Assembly (NCBI GenBank): GCA_963556065.3
Contig: CAUVYH020000024.1
Span: forward strand, 5,871-69,870
DNA length: 64,000 bases
Origin: JBAXTE01 sp963556065
Lineage (GTDB): Bacteria; Bacteroidota; Bacteroidia; Bacteroidales; WCHB1-69
Reading direction: 5' to 3'
Below the pieces are notes generated by a model. The model was not told the DNA's origin. It saw only the letters and a program-made list of their open reading frames with translations, and did no database searches. Both the position numbers and the translations under genes were made by a program. Positions 38,887 through 48,068 of the stretch are shown piece by piece (position 1 is the stretch's first letter; each line of letters starts with the position of its first letter).

Positions 38887-39845
38887 TGGATATATCAATT
38901 GTAATCCCTTTGCTAAATGAGGAGGAGTCGTTGCCCGAATTATGTGCCTGGATTAAACGGGTTATGGATGAACACGGCTTTTCTTACGAAATTTTGCTTA
39001 TTGATGATGGAAGCAAAGATTCATCGTGGAATATAATAACGCAATTGTCCGCAGAAAATGAATGTGTTAAGGGTATAAAATTTCGAAGAAATTATGGAAA
39101 ATCAGCAGCTCTTAATACTGGATTTGAAGTTGTTCAGGGGGATGTTATTATCACTTTAGATGCGGATTTACAAGATAGCCCCGAAGAAATTCCCGAACTT
39201 TTTCGCATGATTAAAGAAGATGGATTCGATTTGGTATCGGGATGGAAAAAAGTACGTCACGATCCTGTCTTGTCGAAAAATATTCCGAGTAAATTTTACA
39301 ACTGGACCGTTCGTCGAATGACTAAAATCAAATTACACGACATGAATTGCGGAATAAAAGCATACAAAAAATCTGTGGTGAAGAGCATAGAGGTTTACGG
39401 CGATATGCACCGTTTTATTCCGGTTTTAGCAAAGTGGGCCGGCTTTAAAAATATCGGGGAAAAGGTTGTCGTTCATCAGGAACGAAAGTACGGAGTATCA
39501 AAATTCGGTTTGGAACGCTTTATTCGTGGTCCATTGGATTTAATGTCGGTAATGTTTATCTCAAAATTCGGGAAACGTCCCATGCATTTTTTCGGGGTAC
39601 TGGGAATCATAATGTTTCTAGTCGGATTTATTTCTGCGGCTTATGTTGGTGCCTCAAAAATTATTGCGATTCAAAATAATGTTCATGCACGTTTAGTTAC
39701 GGACAATGCGTATTTCTATATTGCCTTGGCAGCAATGATTATCGGCTCTCAGCTGTTTTTAGCCGGGTTCTTGGCAGAATTAATTTCGCGCAATTCTATC
39801 GATAAAAATAAATATTTGATTGATGATCGAATTAATATTTCGTAA
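38886..39845 (+). CDS. Family 2 glycosyltransferase, polyprenyl-phosphate sugar transferase type
   Basis: 319 residues. The GT-A domain carries VIPLLNEEESLPEL, LIDDGSKDSSW and the DxD-type motif LDADLQDSPEE, then NCGIKAYKKSVV and a polar segment. Two C-terminal membrane helices (about 230-260 and 272-300) match the DPM1/GtrB/ArnC architecture that transfers a sugar from a nucleotide donor to a polyprenyl phosphate at the inner membrane. The neighbouring gmhA/gmhB suggest surface polysaccharide work. Donor sugar is unknown. Confidence 0.92.
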   Translation: MDISIVIPLLNEEESLPELCAWIKRVMDEHGFSYEILLIDDGSKDSSWNIITQLSAENECVKGIKFRRNYGKSAALNTGFEVVQGDVIITLDADLQDSPEEIPELFRMIKEDGFDLVSGWKKVRHDPVLSKNIPSKFYNWTVRRMTKIKLHDMNCGIKAYKKSVVKSIEVYGDMHRFIPVLAKWAGFKNIGEKVVVHQERKYGVSKFGLERFIRGPLDLMSVMFISKFGKRPMHFFGVLGIIMFLVGFISAAYVGASKIIAIQNNVHARLVTDNAYFYIALAAMIIGSQLFLAGFLAELISRNSIDKNKYLIDDRINIS

Positions 39846-39857
39846 CTTGCTGAGAAT

Positions 39858-40442
39858 ATGGTGAAAAATGTGGTTGTAGAGTCTTTGGAAAAATCAGTAG
39901 CACTAAAGCAATTAATCCTGAGCGACAAAGAATTATTAGGACGAATAGAAAATGTAGCTTCGCTTATGATTAATGCCTTTAAATCCGGAGGAAAAGTGCT
40001 TTTTTGTGGAAATGGGGGCAGTGCTGCAGATGCCCAGCATTTGGCTGCAGAGCTTTCGGGGCGGTTTAATTACGATCGTCCACCTTTATATGCAGAGGCT
40101 CTTCATGTGAATAGCTCTTTTGTTACTGCAGTTGCGAACGATTATTCTTACGAAATGGTTTATCAGCGCATGGTGCAGGCGGCTGGACGAAAAGGCGACG
40201 TGCTTGTGGCTATTTCCACTTCCGGCAATTCTCAGAATATCCTCAATGCGGTGGTGGCGGCAAAACAAGCAGGAATGAGTGTGGTGGGATTCACCGGGGA
40301 AACCGGGGGTAAACTGGCTTTTCTTTCCGATATTTTAATTAATGTACCATCTGTAGAAACTCCTCATATTCAGGAGGCCCACATTACAATTGGGCATATC
40401 CTGTGCAATATTGTTGAATCTATTTTATTCCCGCAATTATGA
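39858..40442 (+). CDS. gmhA: Sedoheptulose-7-phosphate isomerase
   Basis: 194 residues, the usual GmhA size. SIS-fold motifs are LFCGNGGSAADAQHLAAELSG, LVAISTSGNSQNI and ETPHIQEAHITIGHILC (catalytic Glu and His). It converts sedoheptulose 7-phosphate to D-glycero-D-manno-heptose 7-phosphate, the first step to ADP- or GDP-heptose for lipopolysaccharide or glycan. Its last 4 nt overlap gmhB. Confidence 0.94.
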   Translation: MVKNVVVESLEKSVALKQLILSDKELLGRIENVASLMINAFKSGGKVLFCGNGGSAADAQHLAAELSGRFNYDRPPLYAEALHVNSSFVTAVANDYSYEMVYQRMVQAAGRKGDVLVAISTSGNSQNILNAVVAAKQAGMSVVGFTGETGGKLAFLSDILINVPSVETPHIQEAHITIGHILCNIVESILFPQL

Positions 40443-40990
40443 TTTTACCCGATGATGTGAACAAGCAGACTACACTTTTTCTCGATAGAGACGGAGTCAT
40501 CAATGTTCGGCCCATAGATTCCTATATTTTTTCATCAGATGAGTTTGTTTTTATTGATGGTGTTCTTGAGGCGATAGCTACCTTTACTTCGTTGTTTTCA
40601 CATATCATTGTTGTGACGAATCAACAAGGAGTTGGGAAAAATTTAATGACGCTTGATGATGTGGAAAAAGTGCATCAATATATGTTGCGCAGGATAGCAG
40701 ATGTTGGAGGAAAAATTGATAAAGTTTACGTAGCTCCGCACCTGAAAGAAGAGCAGTCGGTAATGCGTAAGCCGAATTCGGGAATGGGCTTAAAAGCACA
40801 GGAAGATTTCCCCGATATTGATTTTCAAAACGCTGTAATGGTAGGGGACACCTTTAGCGATGTCAGCTTTGGAAAACGATTAAATATGACCACGGTGGTC
40901 GTGGGGTCCGAATATCGTCATGTATATAATCTAAGTCATGCAGATTATTGTTTTGACTCACTTTTGTCGTTTTCTAAAATTTTCAAATAA
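40439..40990 (+). CDS. gmhB: D-glycero-D-manno-heptose 1,7-bisphosphate 7-phosphatase (HAD)
   Basis: 183 residues. HAD motif I is TLFLDRDGVIN (Asp nucleophile and general acid), motif II VVTNQQGVGKN, motif III KPNSGMGLKAQEDFP and motif IV VMVGDTFSDV. It removes the 7-phosphate during nucleotide-heptose synthesis. The cysteines of the usual zinc loop are absent: the loop reads VYVAPHLKEEQSVMRKPNSG, so this is a loop-variant member. ATGA overlap with gmhA shows one transcript. The kinase/nucleotidyltransferase HldE is not in the window. Confidence 0.87.
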   Translation: MILPDDVNKQTTLFLDRDGVINVRPIDSYIFSSDEFVFIDGVLEAIATFTSLFSHIIVVTNQQGVGKNLMTLDDVEKVHQYMLRRIADVGGKIDKVYVAPHLKEEQSVMRKPNSGMGLKAQEDFPDIDFQNAVMVGDTFSDVSFGKRLNMTTVVVGSEYRHVYNLSHADYCFDSLLSFSKIFK

Positions 40991-41032
40991 TAACCACGTT
41001 ATTTAAGTGACTGTTTCAAAATATAAAGAGTT

Positions 41033-42109
41033 ATGATTCAAAGTTTCAATAAGTCAACACCAACCTCGTATTTTTCAATAAAAAGTGCAATGGTTTTCGT
41101 GGTAGCAATATTCATTTCTTTTTCTGCATTTGCACAAACTGATTCTATCAACAAACTTGATGAAAAAGGGCTAAAAAATGGTAAATGGGAGAAGACGGAA
41201 TCCGGTAAAATTATATATAAGGGGCAGTTTGTACATGGTAAACCCATTGGAAAGTTTACTTATTTTTACGATGATGGAAAAACCGTAAAAAGCGTATCCG
41301 ATTTTTCGAAAAATGGAATTGCACACGTGATTACTTACCATTTTAACGGAAAAATCAGTTCTCAAGGAAAATTTATCGATAAAATTAAGGATAGTGCTTG
41401 GGTTTATTTTGGAGATAACGGGGTGAAAATAGCGGATGAATTTTATATTGGCGGAAAGAAAACCGGTATTTGGCATCAGTATGATTATCAAACGGGTAAA
41501 CTTTTGGAAGAAGTAGGCTATAAAAACGATCTCCAACATGGGCTTATGCAAGCATGGACGATTCAGGAAAAACTTCGATACAAAATTAATTATAAAGAAG
41601 GAAAAGCAAATGGCCCTTATTTTGTCTATTTTTCCGATGGAACGATGTCGGAGAAAGGAGTGTATAAAAACTCTTTAAAAGATTCGGTAACTACGTATTT
41701 TGATCAGACAGGAAAGATTCTTCGTAAAAGAATGTATAATAATGGACAGGTCGATTGGGACCGGTTTTGGATATGGAATTCAACCACAGGCAAGAAAGAG
41801 GTGGATGCCGATTCCATATCCTACATTTTTAAGGACACACGTACATTTACCGTAACGACGATAAGAGGATTGCGCATAAAAGGAGATGGAGACTGGACTC
41901 TTTTTGCGGATTTCTTGCATGAAAAGGGATTTATTTACTATTCCCCGAATATAATCGGTTCGATAAAAGCACCCAAGCGGCTTGAAGAACTTGAGGAAGG
42001 AGTTTATAAAGTTATTTTTAAACAAGATATCGGTTTTGATGTTATAATGAACGAAACGGAACTTCAATTTTTAAAAGCATTGCGTCCGAAATTATTTAAG
42101 AATAAATAA
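41033..42109 (+). CDS. Secreted MORN-repeat (YwqK-like) protein
   Basis: 358 residues. A signal peptide (about residues 20-35, ISFSAFAQ) precedes at least seven toxin-antitoxin YwqK/MORN-like repeats with the pattern NGKWxxxxxxGKIxYKGQFxxGKPxGKFTYFY, for example GLKNGKWEKTESGKI, HGKPIGKFTYFYDDGK, KTGIWHQYDYQTGKL and KEGKANGPYFVYFSDG. From about 260 the sequence loses the repeat. The YwqK name is from homology only; there is no toxin partner here. It is 4 nt upstream of mnmA, so probably in the same transcript. Confidence 0.85.
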   Translation: MIQSFNKSTPTSYFSIKSAMVFVVAIFISFSAFAQTDSINKLDEKGLKNGKWEKTESGKIIYKGQFVHGKPIGKFTYFYDDGKTVKSVSDFSKNGIAHVITYHFNGKISSQGKFIDKIKDSAWVYFGDNGVKIADEFYIGGKKTGIWHQYDYQTGKLLEEVGYKNDLQHGLMQAWTIQEKLRYKINYKEGKANGPYFVYFSDGTMSEKGVYKNSLKDSVTTYFDQTGKILRKRMYNNGQVDWDRFWIWNSTTGKKEVDADSISYIFKDTRTFTVTTIRGLRIKGDGDWTLFADFLHEKGFIYYSPNIIGSIKAPKRLEELEEGVYKVIFKQDIGFDVIMNETELQFLKALRPKLFKNK

Positions 42110-42113
42110 TACA

Positions 42114-43208
42114 ATGGAACGGAAAAAAGTACTTGTAGCCATGAGCGGAGGGCTAGACAGTTCGGTGGTAGCTATGTTGTTGCACGAGCAAGGATACGAT
42201 GTGCTTGGTATTACCATGAAAGTTTGGGATTACGACTATATGGGAGACAAAGCCCCCGAATCGGGATGTTGCAATCTCGACTCTATTAACGATGCTCGTA
42301 CTGTGGCCGTAAATCTTGGATTTCCTCATTATGTGCTCGATTTGCGCAAAGAATTTAAGTCCTTGGTGATTGATGATTTTATTTCCGAATATCTTCGTGG
42401 TCGTACTCCAAACCCATGTATTCTTTGCAATACCCACATGAAATGGGATGCGTTGCTCAAAAAGGCCGATCAGCTGGGGTGTCAATATATTGCTACGGGG
42501 CATTATGCCAACATTCGTTTTTCGGATAACCGATACATTCTATCCAAAGGAGCAGATGAAAATAAGGATCAGTCGTATGTGCTTTGGGGACTATCTCAGG
42601 AAAAATTATCCCGCACATTGTTTCCATTGGGAAACTATACCAAACCTGAAATTCGTGAAATGGCCAGAAAAAGAGGTTACGAAAAAATAGCGGCTAAACG
42701 CGAAAGTTATGACATCTGTTTTGTTCCCGATAACAACTATCGCTCTTTCCTACAAGTGAATGTTCCTGATATCGATCAGCAGATTGGAGAGGGAAATTTT
42801 GTCAACTCGCAAGGAAAAATATTAGGAAGGCACAAGGGTTTTCCCTATTATACCATTGGTCAGCGGAAAGGATTGGTAATTGCTATGGGCGAGCCGTATT
42901 ACGTTACCAAAATCGATGCACTTACCAATACCATCACGTTAGGTCCTAAAAATGAACTGGCGGGAACGGAAGCTTACATTAAAAAATATAATCTTTGCAA
43001 GTGGGATCATATTCCTACCGATTTTTCGGCTACGGTAAAAATCAGATATAAAGACAAAGGAACTTCTGCAATAGTAAACTGTTATCCCGATTATATCCAT
43101 GTTCATTTTCTTCAGGATGTGTCTTCTATTGCACCGGGACAATCGGCGGTAATTTATGATGGAAACGATGTGGTTGCCGGTGGGTTTATTAATACTCAAT
43201 TGTTATGA
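42114..43208 (+). CDS. mnmA: tRNA-specific 2-thiouridylase
   Basis: 364 residues, normal length. The PP-loop is VAMSGGLDSSV; the catalytic cysteines lie in RTPNPCILCNTHMKW and YDICFVPDN, and the SGCCNLDSINDAR region is typical. MnmA makes the 2-thio group of wobble U34 in tRNA for Glu, Gln and Lys. Its stop codon overlaps the following lipoprotein gene in ATGA (43205-43208), implying coupled translation with an apparently unrelated gene. Confidence 0.95.
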   Translation: MERKKVLVAMSGGLDSSVVAMLLHEQGYDVLGITMKVWDYDYMGDKAPESGCCNLDSINDARTVAVNLGFPHYVLDLRKEFKSLVIDDFISEYLRGRTPNPCILCNTHMKWDALLKKADQLGCQYIATGHYANIRFSDNRYILSKGADENKDQSYVLWGLSQEKLSRTLFPLGNYTKPEIREMARKRGYEKIAAKRESYDICFVPDNNYRSFLQVNVPDIDQQIGEGNFVNSQGKILGRHKGFPYYTIGQRKGLVIAMGEPYYVTKIDALTNTITLGPKNELAGTEAYIKKYNLCKWDHIPTDFSATVKIRYKDKGTSAIVNCYPDYIHVHFLQDVSSIAPGQSAVIYDGNDVVAGGFINTQLL

Positions 43209-43885
43209 AAAGAACATTTTTGTGTATTGTGGTATTGTGTTCGTTTTTTGTGAGTTGCAAAAAAGATTCTGCAATTCAGGAACAGGTCGATTACGGATAC
43301 CAGTATTTTCCGCTGAAGGTGGGGGATTCCTCTTTTTTTCAGGTGGAAAATATATTTTGGAACGATTTCGATCAAACGATAGATACAACCGATTACTTGC
43401 TTTGCGAATATGTAGAATCTGTTACTACAAATTATGCCGGCGATTCGTTATATCGCATCGAACGGATGATAAAATCTACAGAAGCTGCCGAAAAATGGCA
43501 ACTTGATTCGATATGGTTTGCCATCAAAAATCAACGAGAGGCAATTCGTGTCGAAAACAACAGATCATTTGTGAAAATGGTATTTCCACTTCATGAAAAA
43601 CAGTCGTGGAATGGAAATATCTACAACGTTTACGGTGAAAAAATATATAAATGTACGGCATTGGCTCCAGTTGATCTTAATGGAATTCACTATGCAAATG
43701 CAGCTTCCATAGAACAGCAAAATTTTGAAACGCTTATCAATTCGGATGTAGAGACTGAAGTTTACGCAAAAGATATAGGACTGGTACAAATGTATAGAAT
43801 TCATGTGTATAAAGAATACAATGCCAGCTCCGGTGAATTTAAAATTACATCGGGATATCGGTACACGCAAAACCGAATTCCATAA
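43205..43885 (+). CDS. Hypothetical lipoprotein
   Basis: 226 residues. The signal sequence ends LCSFFVSCKKDS, a good lipobox with Cys18. The mature part is beta-rich and has no domain I know (YFPLKVGDSSFFQVENIFW, EVYAKDIGLVQMYRIHVYKEY). YFPLKVGD-like starts are common in Bacteroidota outer-membrane lipoproteins of unknown function. It overlaps mnmA by 4 nt and is 12 nt before the subtilisin gene, so it lies in a transcript with both. Confidence 0.8.
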   Translation: MKRTFLCIVVLCSFFVSCKKDSAIQEQVDYGYQYFPLKVGDSSFFQVENIFWNDFDQTIDTTDYLLCEYVESVTTNYAGDSLYRIERMIKSTEAAEKWQLDSIWFAIKNQREAIRVENNRSFVKMVFPLHEKQSWNGNIYNVYGEKIYKCTALAPVDLNGIHYANAASIEQQNFETLINSDVETEVYAKDIGLVQMYRIHVYKEYNASSGEFKITSGYRYTQNRIP

Positions 43886-43897
43886 ATTTATGTTTAC

Positions 43898-45604
43898 ATG
43901 TATATGAAAAAACTAATCCTCTTTTTTGCTTTATGTCTGTTTACCTTATCGGTGGTTGCTCAGACCGCTCCCGATAAATATTGGATTGCATTTTCCAACA
44001 AAACCAATACTCCATACTCCATAGCACAGCCGCTGAATTTTTTGTCGCAACGTGCTATTGATCGCCGCACAAGAATGGGAATTCCTGTTACCGCTCAGGA
44101 TTTTCCGGTGAATCCTGCTTATTTGGATAGTATTCGGCATGCAGGAGCAGTTGTGCTTACCACGTCGCGCTGGCACAACGGGGCAACAATCTATACTAAC
44201 GATACGGCTGTTGTTTCTCATATTCGAGCATTACCTTTTGTGCAAAATGTTCAGAAATCCTCATCTGCAAAAAATCTATTGGAAAATAATTCGGCGAGCG
44301 GGGTATTGCCGGTTAGTAAAGTTGCTCCTTCAATCATTCAGCGTTATCCTTCTATTCGCGATGCCAAAACCATAAACAGCTATAGCTACGGCTATGCCGG
44401 CCCTCAAATTTCGATGATAAAGGGGGACTATCTTCATCAACTTGGTTATGCCGGCGATGGCATGCTGATAGGAGTAATTGATGCCGGCTTTTTTCATGCC
44501 GATAGGCTACCGGCTTTTGATAGTTTGTGGATTAACAATCAAATTATCGGATATAAAGACTTTGTGGACGCTTCGTCCGATATTTTTGAGCAAAGTACAC
44601 ATGGAATGATGGTGCTTTCAATCATGGGAGGGAACATGCCCGATTCATTAGTCGGTACGGCTCCGAAAGCTTCTTATTTGTTGTTGCGTTCAGAGGATGC
44701 TTCTACCGAGAATCTTGTAGAAGAAGATAATTGGGTTGCAGCCATCGAATATGCCGATAGCGCCGGTGTTGATGTAGTTAATTCATCATTAGGCTACACT
44801 ACGTTCGACGATTCTACAATTGTCCGCACTTATGCCGATATGACCGGCAGAATAAGCAGGGCCTCTTTAGCGGCAACAATTGCTGCTCGCAGAGGAATGA
44901 TTTTATGTATAAGCGCCGGTAACTCTGCTGAAAATTCATGGCATTTTATCGGAGTTCCGGCCGATGCCGATAGCGTATTGACTGTGGGTGCCGTGGATGT
45001 TGAGCGAAATTATGCGTCATTTTCATCAGTAGGCCCTTCCGCCGATGGAAGAGTTAAGCCGGATGTCTCTACAATGGGTTTGGGAACTTATGTTCAGGAT
45101 ACCGATTCATTGGTTACTTATGGAAATGGAACTTCATTTTCGGCTCCTGTGCTCACGGGAACTGTGGCTTGCTTGTGGCAAGCATTTCCAAACAAATCGA
45201 ATTTTGAAATTATGGATGCAGTACGCCGTAGCGCTTCTCAGTTTAATAACCCGGACACACTTTTGGGATATGGAATTCCTAATTTTCAAACCGCATACCA
45301 GCTATTGCTGCCCAATGGAACTTCTGTATTCAGCACAATCCGGCAAAAATTGATCACTTTCCCGAACCCGGTCGGAGAAAATCAACTTATGATGCTTTCA
45401 TTTTATAGTCCCGATTATTGCGCTGCAAATGTTGTTGTGCTAAACAGCCTTGGAGTTGTGGTGTTTAAAGGTAAGTTCGAAAACATTGCTGCCGGAGATA
45501 ATTTAATTCAATTTACCGGACATAATAGCCTTGCTTCAGGAACCTATTATCTTCAGGTCAGTTCGCCGAAATTCATCTACAATAGTGGATTTATTAAAAG
45601 GTAA
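43898..45604 (+). CDS. S8 (subtilisin-like) serine peptidase with T9SS type A sorting domain
   Basis: 568 residues. MKKLILFFALCLFTLSVVAQ is the signal peptide; the ATG at 43904 is an equally good start. A pro-domain (about 25-125, PDKYWIAFSNKTNTPYS, LNFLSQRAIDRR) precedes the peptidase domain with Asp195 (GVIDAGFFHAD), His235 (STHGMMVLS), Asn342 (ISAGNSAEN) and Ser413 (GTSFSAPVLTG). The last ~85 residues are a sorting domain (ITFPNPVGENQLMML, ASGTYYLQVS). All catalytic residues are present. This compact form is the usual Bacteroidota subtilase with the KYWIxF pro-domain. Confidence 0.92.
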   Translation: MYMKKLILFFALCLFTLSVVAQTAPDKYWIAFSNKTNTPYSIAQPLNFLSQRAIDRRTRMGIPVTAQDFPVNPAYLDSIRHAGAVVLTTSRWHNGATIYTNDTAVVSHIRALPFVQNVQKSSSAKNLLENNSASGVLPVSKVAPSIIQRYPSIRDAKTINSYSYGYAGPQISMIKGDYLHQLGYAGDGMLIGVIDAGFFHADRLPAFDSLWINNQIIGYKDFVDASSDIFEQSTHGMMVLSIMGGNMPDSLVGTAPKASYLLLRSEDASTENLVEEDNWVAAIEYADSAGVDVVNSSLGYTTFDDSTIVRTYADMTGRISRASLAATIAARRGMILCISAGNSAENSWHFIGVPADADSVLTVGAVDVERNYASFSSVGPSADGRVKPDVSTMGLGTYVQDTDSLVTYGNGTSFSAPVLTGTVACLWQAFPNKSNFEIMDAVRRSASQFNNPDTLLGYGIPNFQTAYQLLLPNGTSVFSTIRQKLITFPNPVGENQLMMLSFYSPDYCAANVVVLNSLGVVVFKGKFENIAAGDNLIQFTGHNSLASGTYYLQVSSPKFIYNSGFIKR

Positions 45605-45693
45605 GCAATAGCGCATATTTTTCGGGTTGATTTTTTCGCTTTACTGAAATTATTTATTTTTCAGGCAATGATTTTGTTAAAGCTTCAAAATTA

Positions 45694-48051
45694 ATGTCAA
45701 ATTTTTTTTCAAAAAATATGAAAACAATCATACTTTCCAATAATAAAAGAACAGCGAAAGCCGGATGTGCTTTTTTTATTTTTTTATTTTTTATTGTCGC
45801 AATAAACAATAAGATAGATGCACAAACATATAGGGAACAGTTCGACAATCTGGATCAAAAGATTTTTTCCTCCGATGAATTTTTAAACCAATCAAACTTT
45901 GCGGAAAACTTGCATAATGTCACCTCATCATTAATGCGTTCATATATAACGATGTATCGGGCAACATCGGACTTGAAATATTTGAATAAATTTATTATCA
46001 CCTCCAAACGGGTTATGGATAGGAGAGATGATAACTGGTATAATATTAAAAATCATGTCACAGGTTTTAACGCTTCCGGTTATCTGAATTTTAGCGGTTG
46101 TGTAATTTGCCGAGACACGGCTCCAATCAACATAAAGAGTAAGGGATGGTCGAGAATCTTCGACTGTAATTTACAGCCTGCTTTTATGGAAACGGGAACG
46201 ATTACATGCCCGATGGCAGAGTTTATATTGCTCTTGCAAGAGCATCCCGAGTTGTATATTGAGCCGTTGCCGGCAGAAGCTTTAAGCACAAAATCGGAAA
46301 TCAATTCTTATGGAGAAGCAACGGTGTTGACATTTAAGCATTATGCCGATTGGCTTCGAAATAAAGTTTGCGAATCATTGGATTGGGAATATAATAATCA
46401 TTGGAACAATCGGTATGGATTTTTTGGAAATACTCAGGGTGGTGCGGTTAACGGTGCAACCGGAATTAACCAGCAAGCTGCTTTGGGAAAAACATTTCTT
46501 TTAATGTACAAGGCTTCTGTAAATGACGGGAGGGAGAATACAGTTTATAAAACAGTAGCCCAGCGTGTGGCCACTCATGTGTATGATGCCATACATGATG
46601 AAAAAATAGGGAATTTACCTGTGCTTGCCAATGGAGCTCCTTGGTACGCATGGTGCCACATATACGGATGTGCTTCCGGCTGGTGGGAAGACATTACCCA
46701 TAGCTTTTTAGAAATAGAAATGATAAAGGAAATGGTAGATAAAGGAATTCCTGCATCCAATGGAATTTATTTTTCAATAGCCGATATGCAAAAATTCGCA
46801 AACGGTTTTTTATATAGAGTGTGTGCTATACCGAAAACAGCGGCCATGAATGTTTATGGCACCAGCGATTTAAACAGTTGTTACGGTGTTTGCGACGGTA
46901 CCCCTGATAATGATTATTATCAGGCCGGAGGACTGGTCTTTTTGAGTGATTACAATCCAGGTGTATATCAGGCGGTAAGTGATATCTATTCGCCAAATCA
47001 AAAGATAAACGGTATAATTAATAGCGTTTTTTGCCCCAATGGTGCTAATGGTAAGGGTAAGGCAATGTTCGGACTTTCACAATTAGTTTATCATGAGAAT
47101 TTATTTAATCCGATAACCGTAGAATCGAATACGGGCACTCATTCGTACATGGGATCTGCTTCGGGAGACTTTGATGGCGACGGGCAAGATGATTTTGCCT
47201 CCTTAAATACTGTTGCGGAAAATAATGTTATACAGACTTATAGCATCGTCAACGATACCATTAGTTTGGCGTATAGCTGCAATATGGCAGGTGTTTACAG
47301 ATATTTAGCCGCAGGGAATATAATTGTGAGCAGCCTCGGAGATGAATTGGCATCTATCGACATTAAGAATAATGAGCTGGTATTATTTAAGAAGCAGGGG
47401 AATATGCTTGTTTCTGTGTCCCGGACAAACATTAGCGGAGGTAACGACTCATTTGCGGGATTGGCTGTTGGTGAGTTCAATTTGTCATATTGCGGAAAAG
47501 AGATTATGATTAATGTTGCACAAGGAGAATCACATTTGTTTAAAATGTATGGATACGATCCGGCTATTGGTACTCTTGTGGAAATTCCGTTAAGTAGTAA
47601 TACAACGAACACTTTGGGAATAGGTGGTTTTACGGTCGGCGATTTTGATGGTAACGGAGTTGATGAGATTGCCATGTATTCCAATCTGTCCACAGACACT
47701 CCCGTAAAAATACTTTCTGTAGTTAATGGTGATCGGTTACGGAATGTTTCGGATTTAAAGGAAAGTAACCTTAACGCATCTTGCAACGGAATTGCATCCG
47801 GCGATTTTGATGGTAATGGGATCGATGAACTAATATTGCATAAACAATTAAACGCATTGGACGGGGCTTTTCAAACTTATGATATTTCAAGCGGATTTGT
47901 TAAGAAAGGGGAAGAGGTCTTTCCGCTTATTCAGGGAAATGGCATAATGTGCAAATTAAAATTAGCTAAGCATCCTTTAAGCGATGCAGTTGTTACTTTT
48001 CGTAATTTTGATGGACAAATTTCTGTTTTTAATCTGAACGTCAAGAATTAA
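45694..48051 (+). CDS. Secreted protein with helical toroid-like N-terminal half and FG-GAP repeats
   Basis: 785 residues. The N-terminal 45 residues hold a basic stretch and a membrane/signal segment (AGCAFFIFLFFIVAINNKIDAQ); the ATG at 45718 is an alternative start. Residues 50-480 are rich in paired helices (SSLMRSYITMYRATSDLKYLNKFI, FVADWLR-like HYADWLRNKVCESL, GINQQAALGKTFLLMYKAS), like alpha/alpha-toroid glycan-active enzymes, without a motif I can name. From about 485, FG-GAP/VCBS repeats form a beta-propeller (ASGDFDGDGQDDFAS, VGDFDGNGVDEIAMYS, SGDFDGNGIDELILHK). There is no T9SS sorting domain. Confidence 0.8.
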   Translation: MSNFFSKNMKTIILSNNKRTAKAGCAFFIFLFFIVAINNKIDAQTYREQFDNLDQKIFSSDEFLNQSNFAENLHNVTSSLMRSYITMYRATSDLKYLNKFIITSKRVMDRRDDNWYNIKNHVTGFNASGYLNFSGCVICRDTAPINIKSKGWSRIFDCNLQPAFMETGTITCPMAEFILLLQEHPELYIEPLPAEALSTKSEINSYGEATVLTFKHYADWLRNKVCESLDWEYNNHWNNRYGFFGNTQGGAVNGATGINQQAALGKTFLLMYKASVNDGRENTVYKTVAQRVATHVYDAIHDEKIGNLPVLANGAPWYAWCHIYGCASGWWEDITHSFLEIEMIKEMVDKGIPASNGIYFSIADMQKFANGFLYRVCAIPKTAAMNVYGTSDLNSCYGVCDGTPDNDYYQAGGLVFLSDYNPGVYQAVSDIYSPNQKINGIINSVFCPNGANGKGKAMFGLSQLVYHENLFNPITVESNTGTHSYMGSASGDFDGDGQDDFASLNTVAENNVIQTYSIVNDTISLAYSCNMAGVYRYLAAGNIIVSSLGDELASIDIKNNELVLFKKQGNMLVSVSRTNISGGNDSFAGLAVGEFNLSYCGKEIMINVAQGESHLFKMYGYDPAIGTLVEIPLSSNTTNTLGIGGFTVGDFDGNGVDEIAMYSNLSTDTPVKILSVVNGDRLRNVSDLKESNLNASCNGIASGDFDGNGIDELILHKQLNALDGAFQTYDISSGFVKKGEEVFPLIQGNGIMCKLKLAKHPLSDAVVTFRNFDGQISVFNLNVKN

Positions 48052-48068
48052 ATTAAAAGGAAAAACTC

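Noticed and set aside
41033..42109. Toxin-antitoxin system (YwqK family name)
   Set aside because: The protein has a signal peptide and MORN-like repeats; there is no toxin gene beside it.
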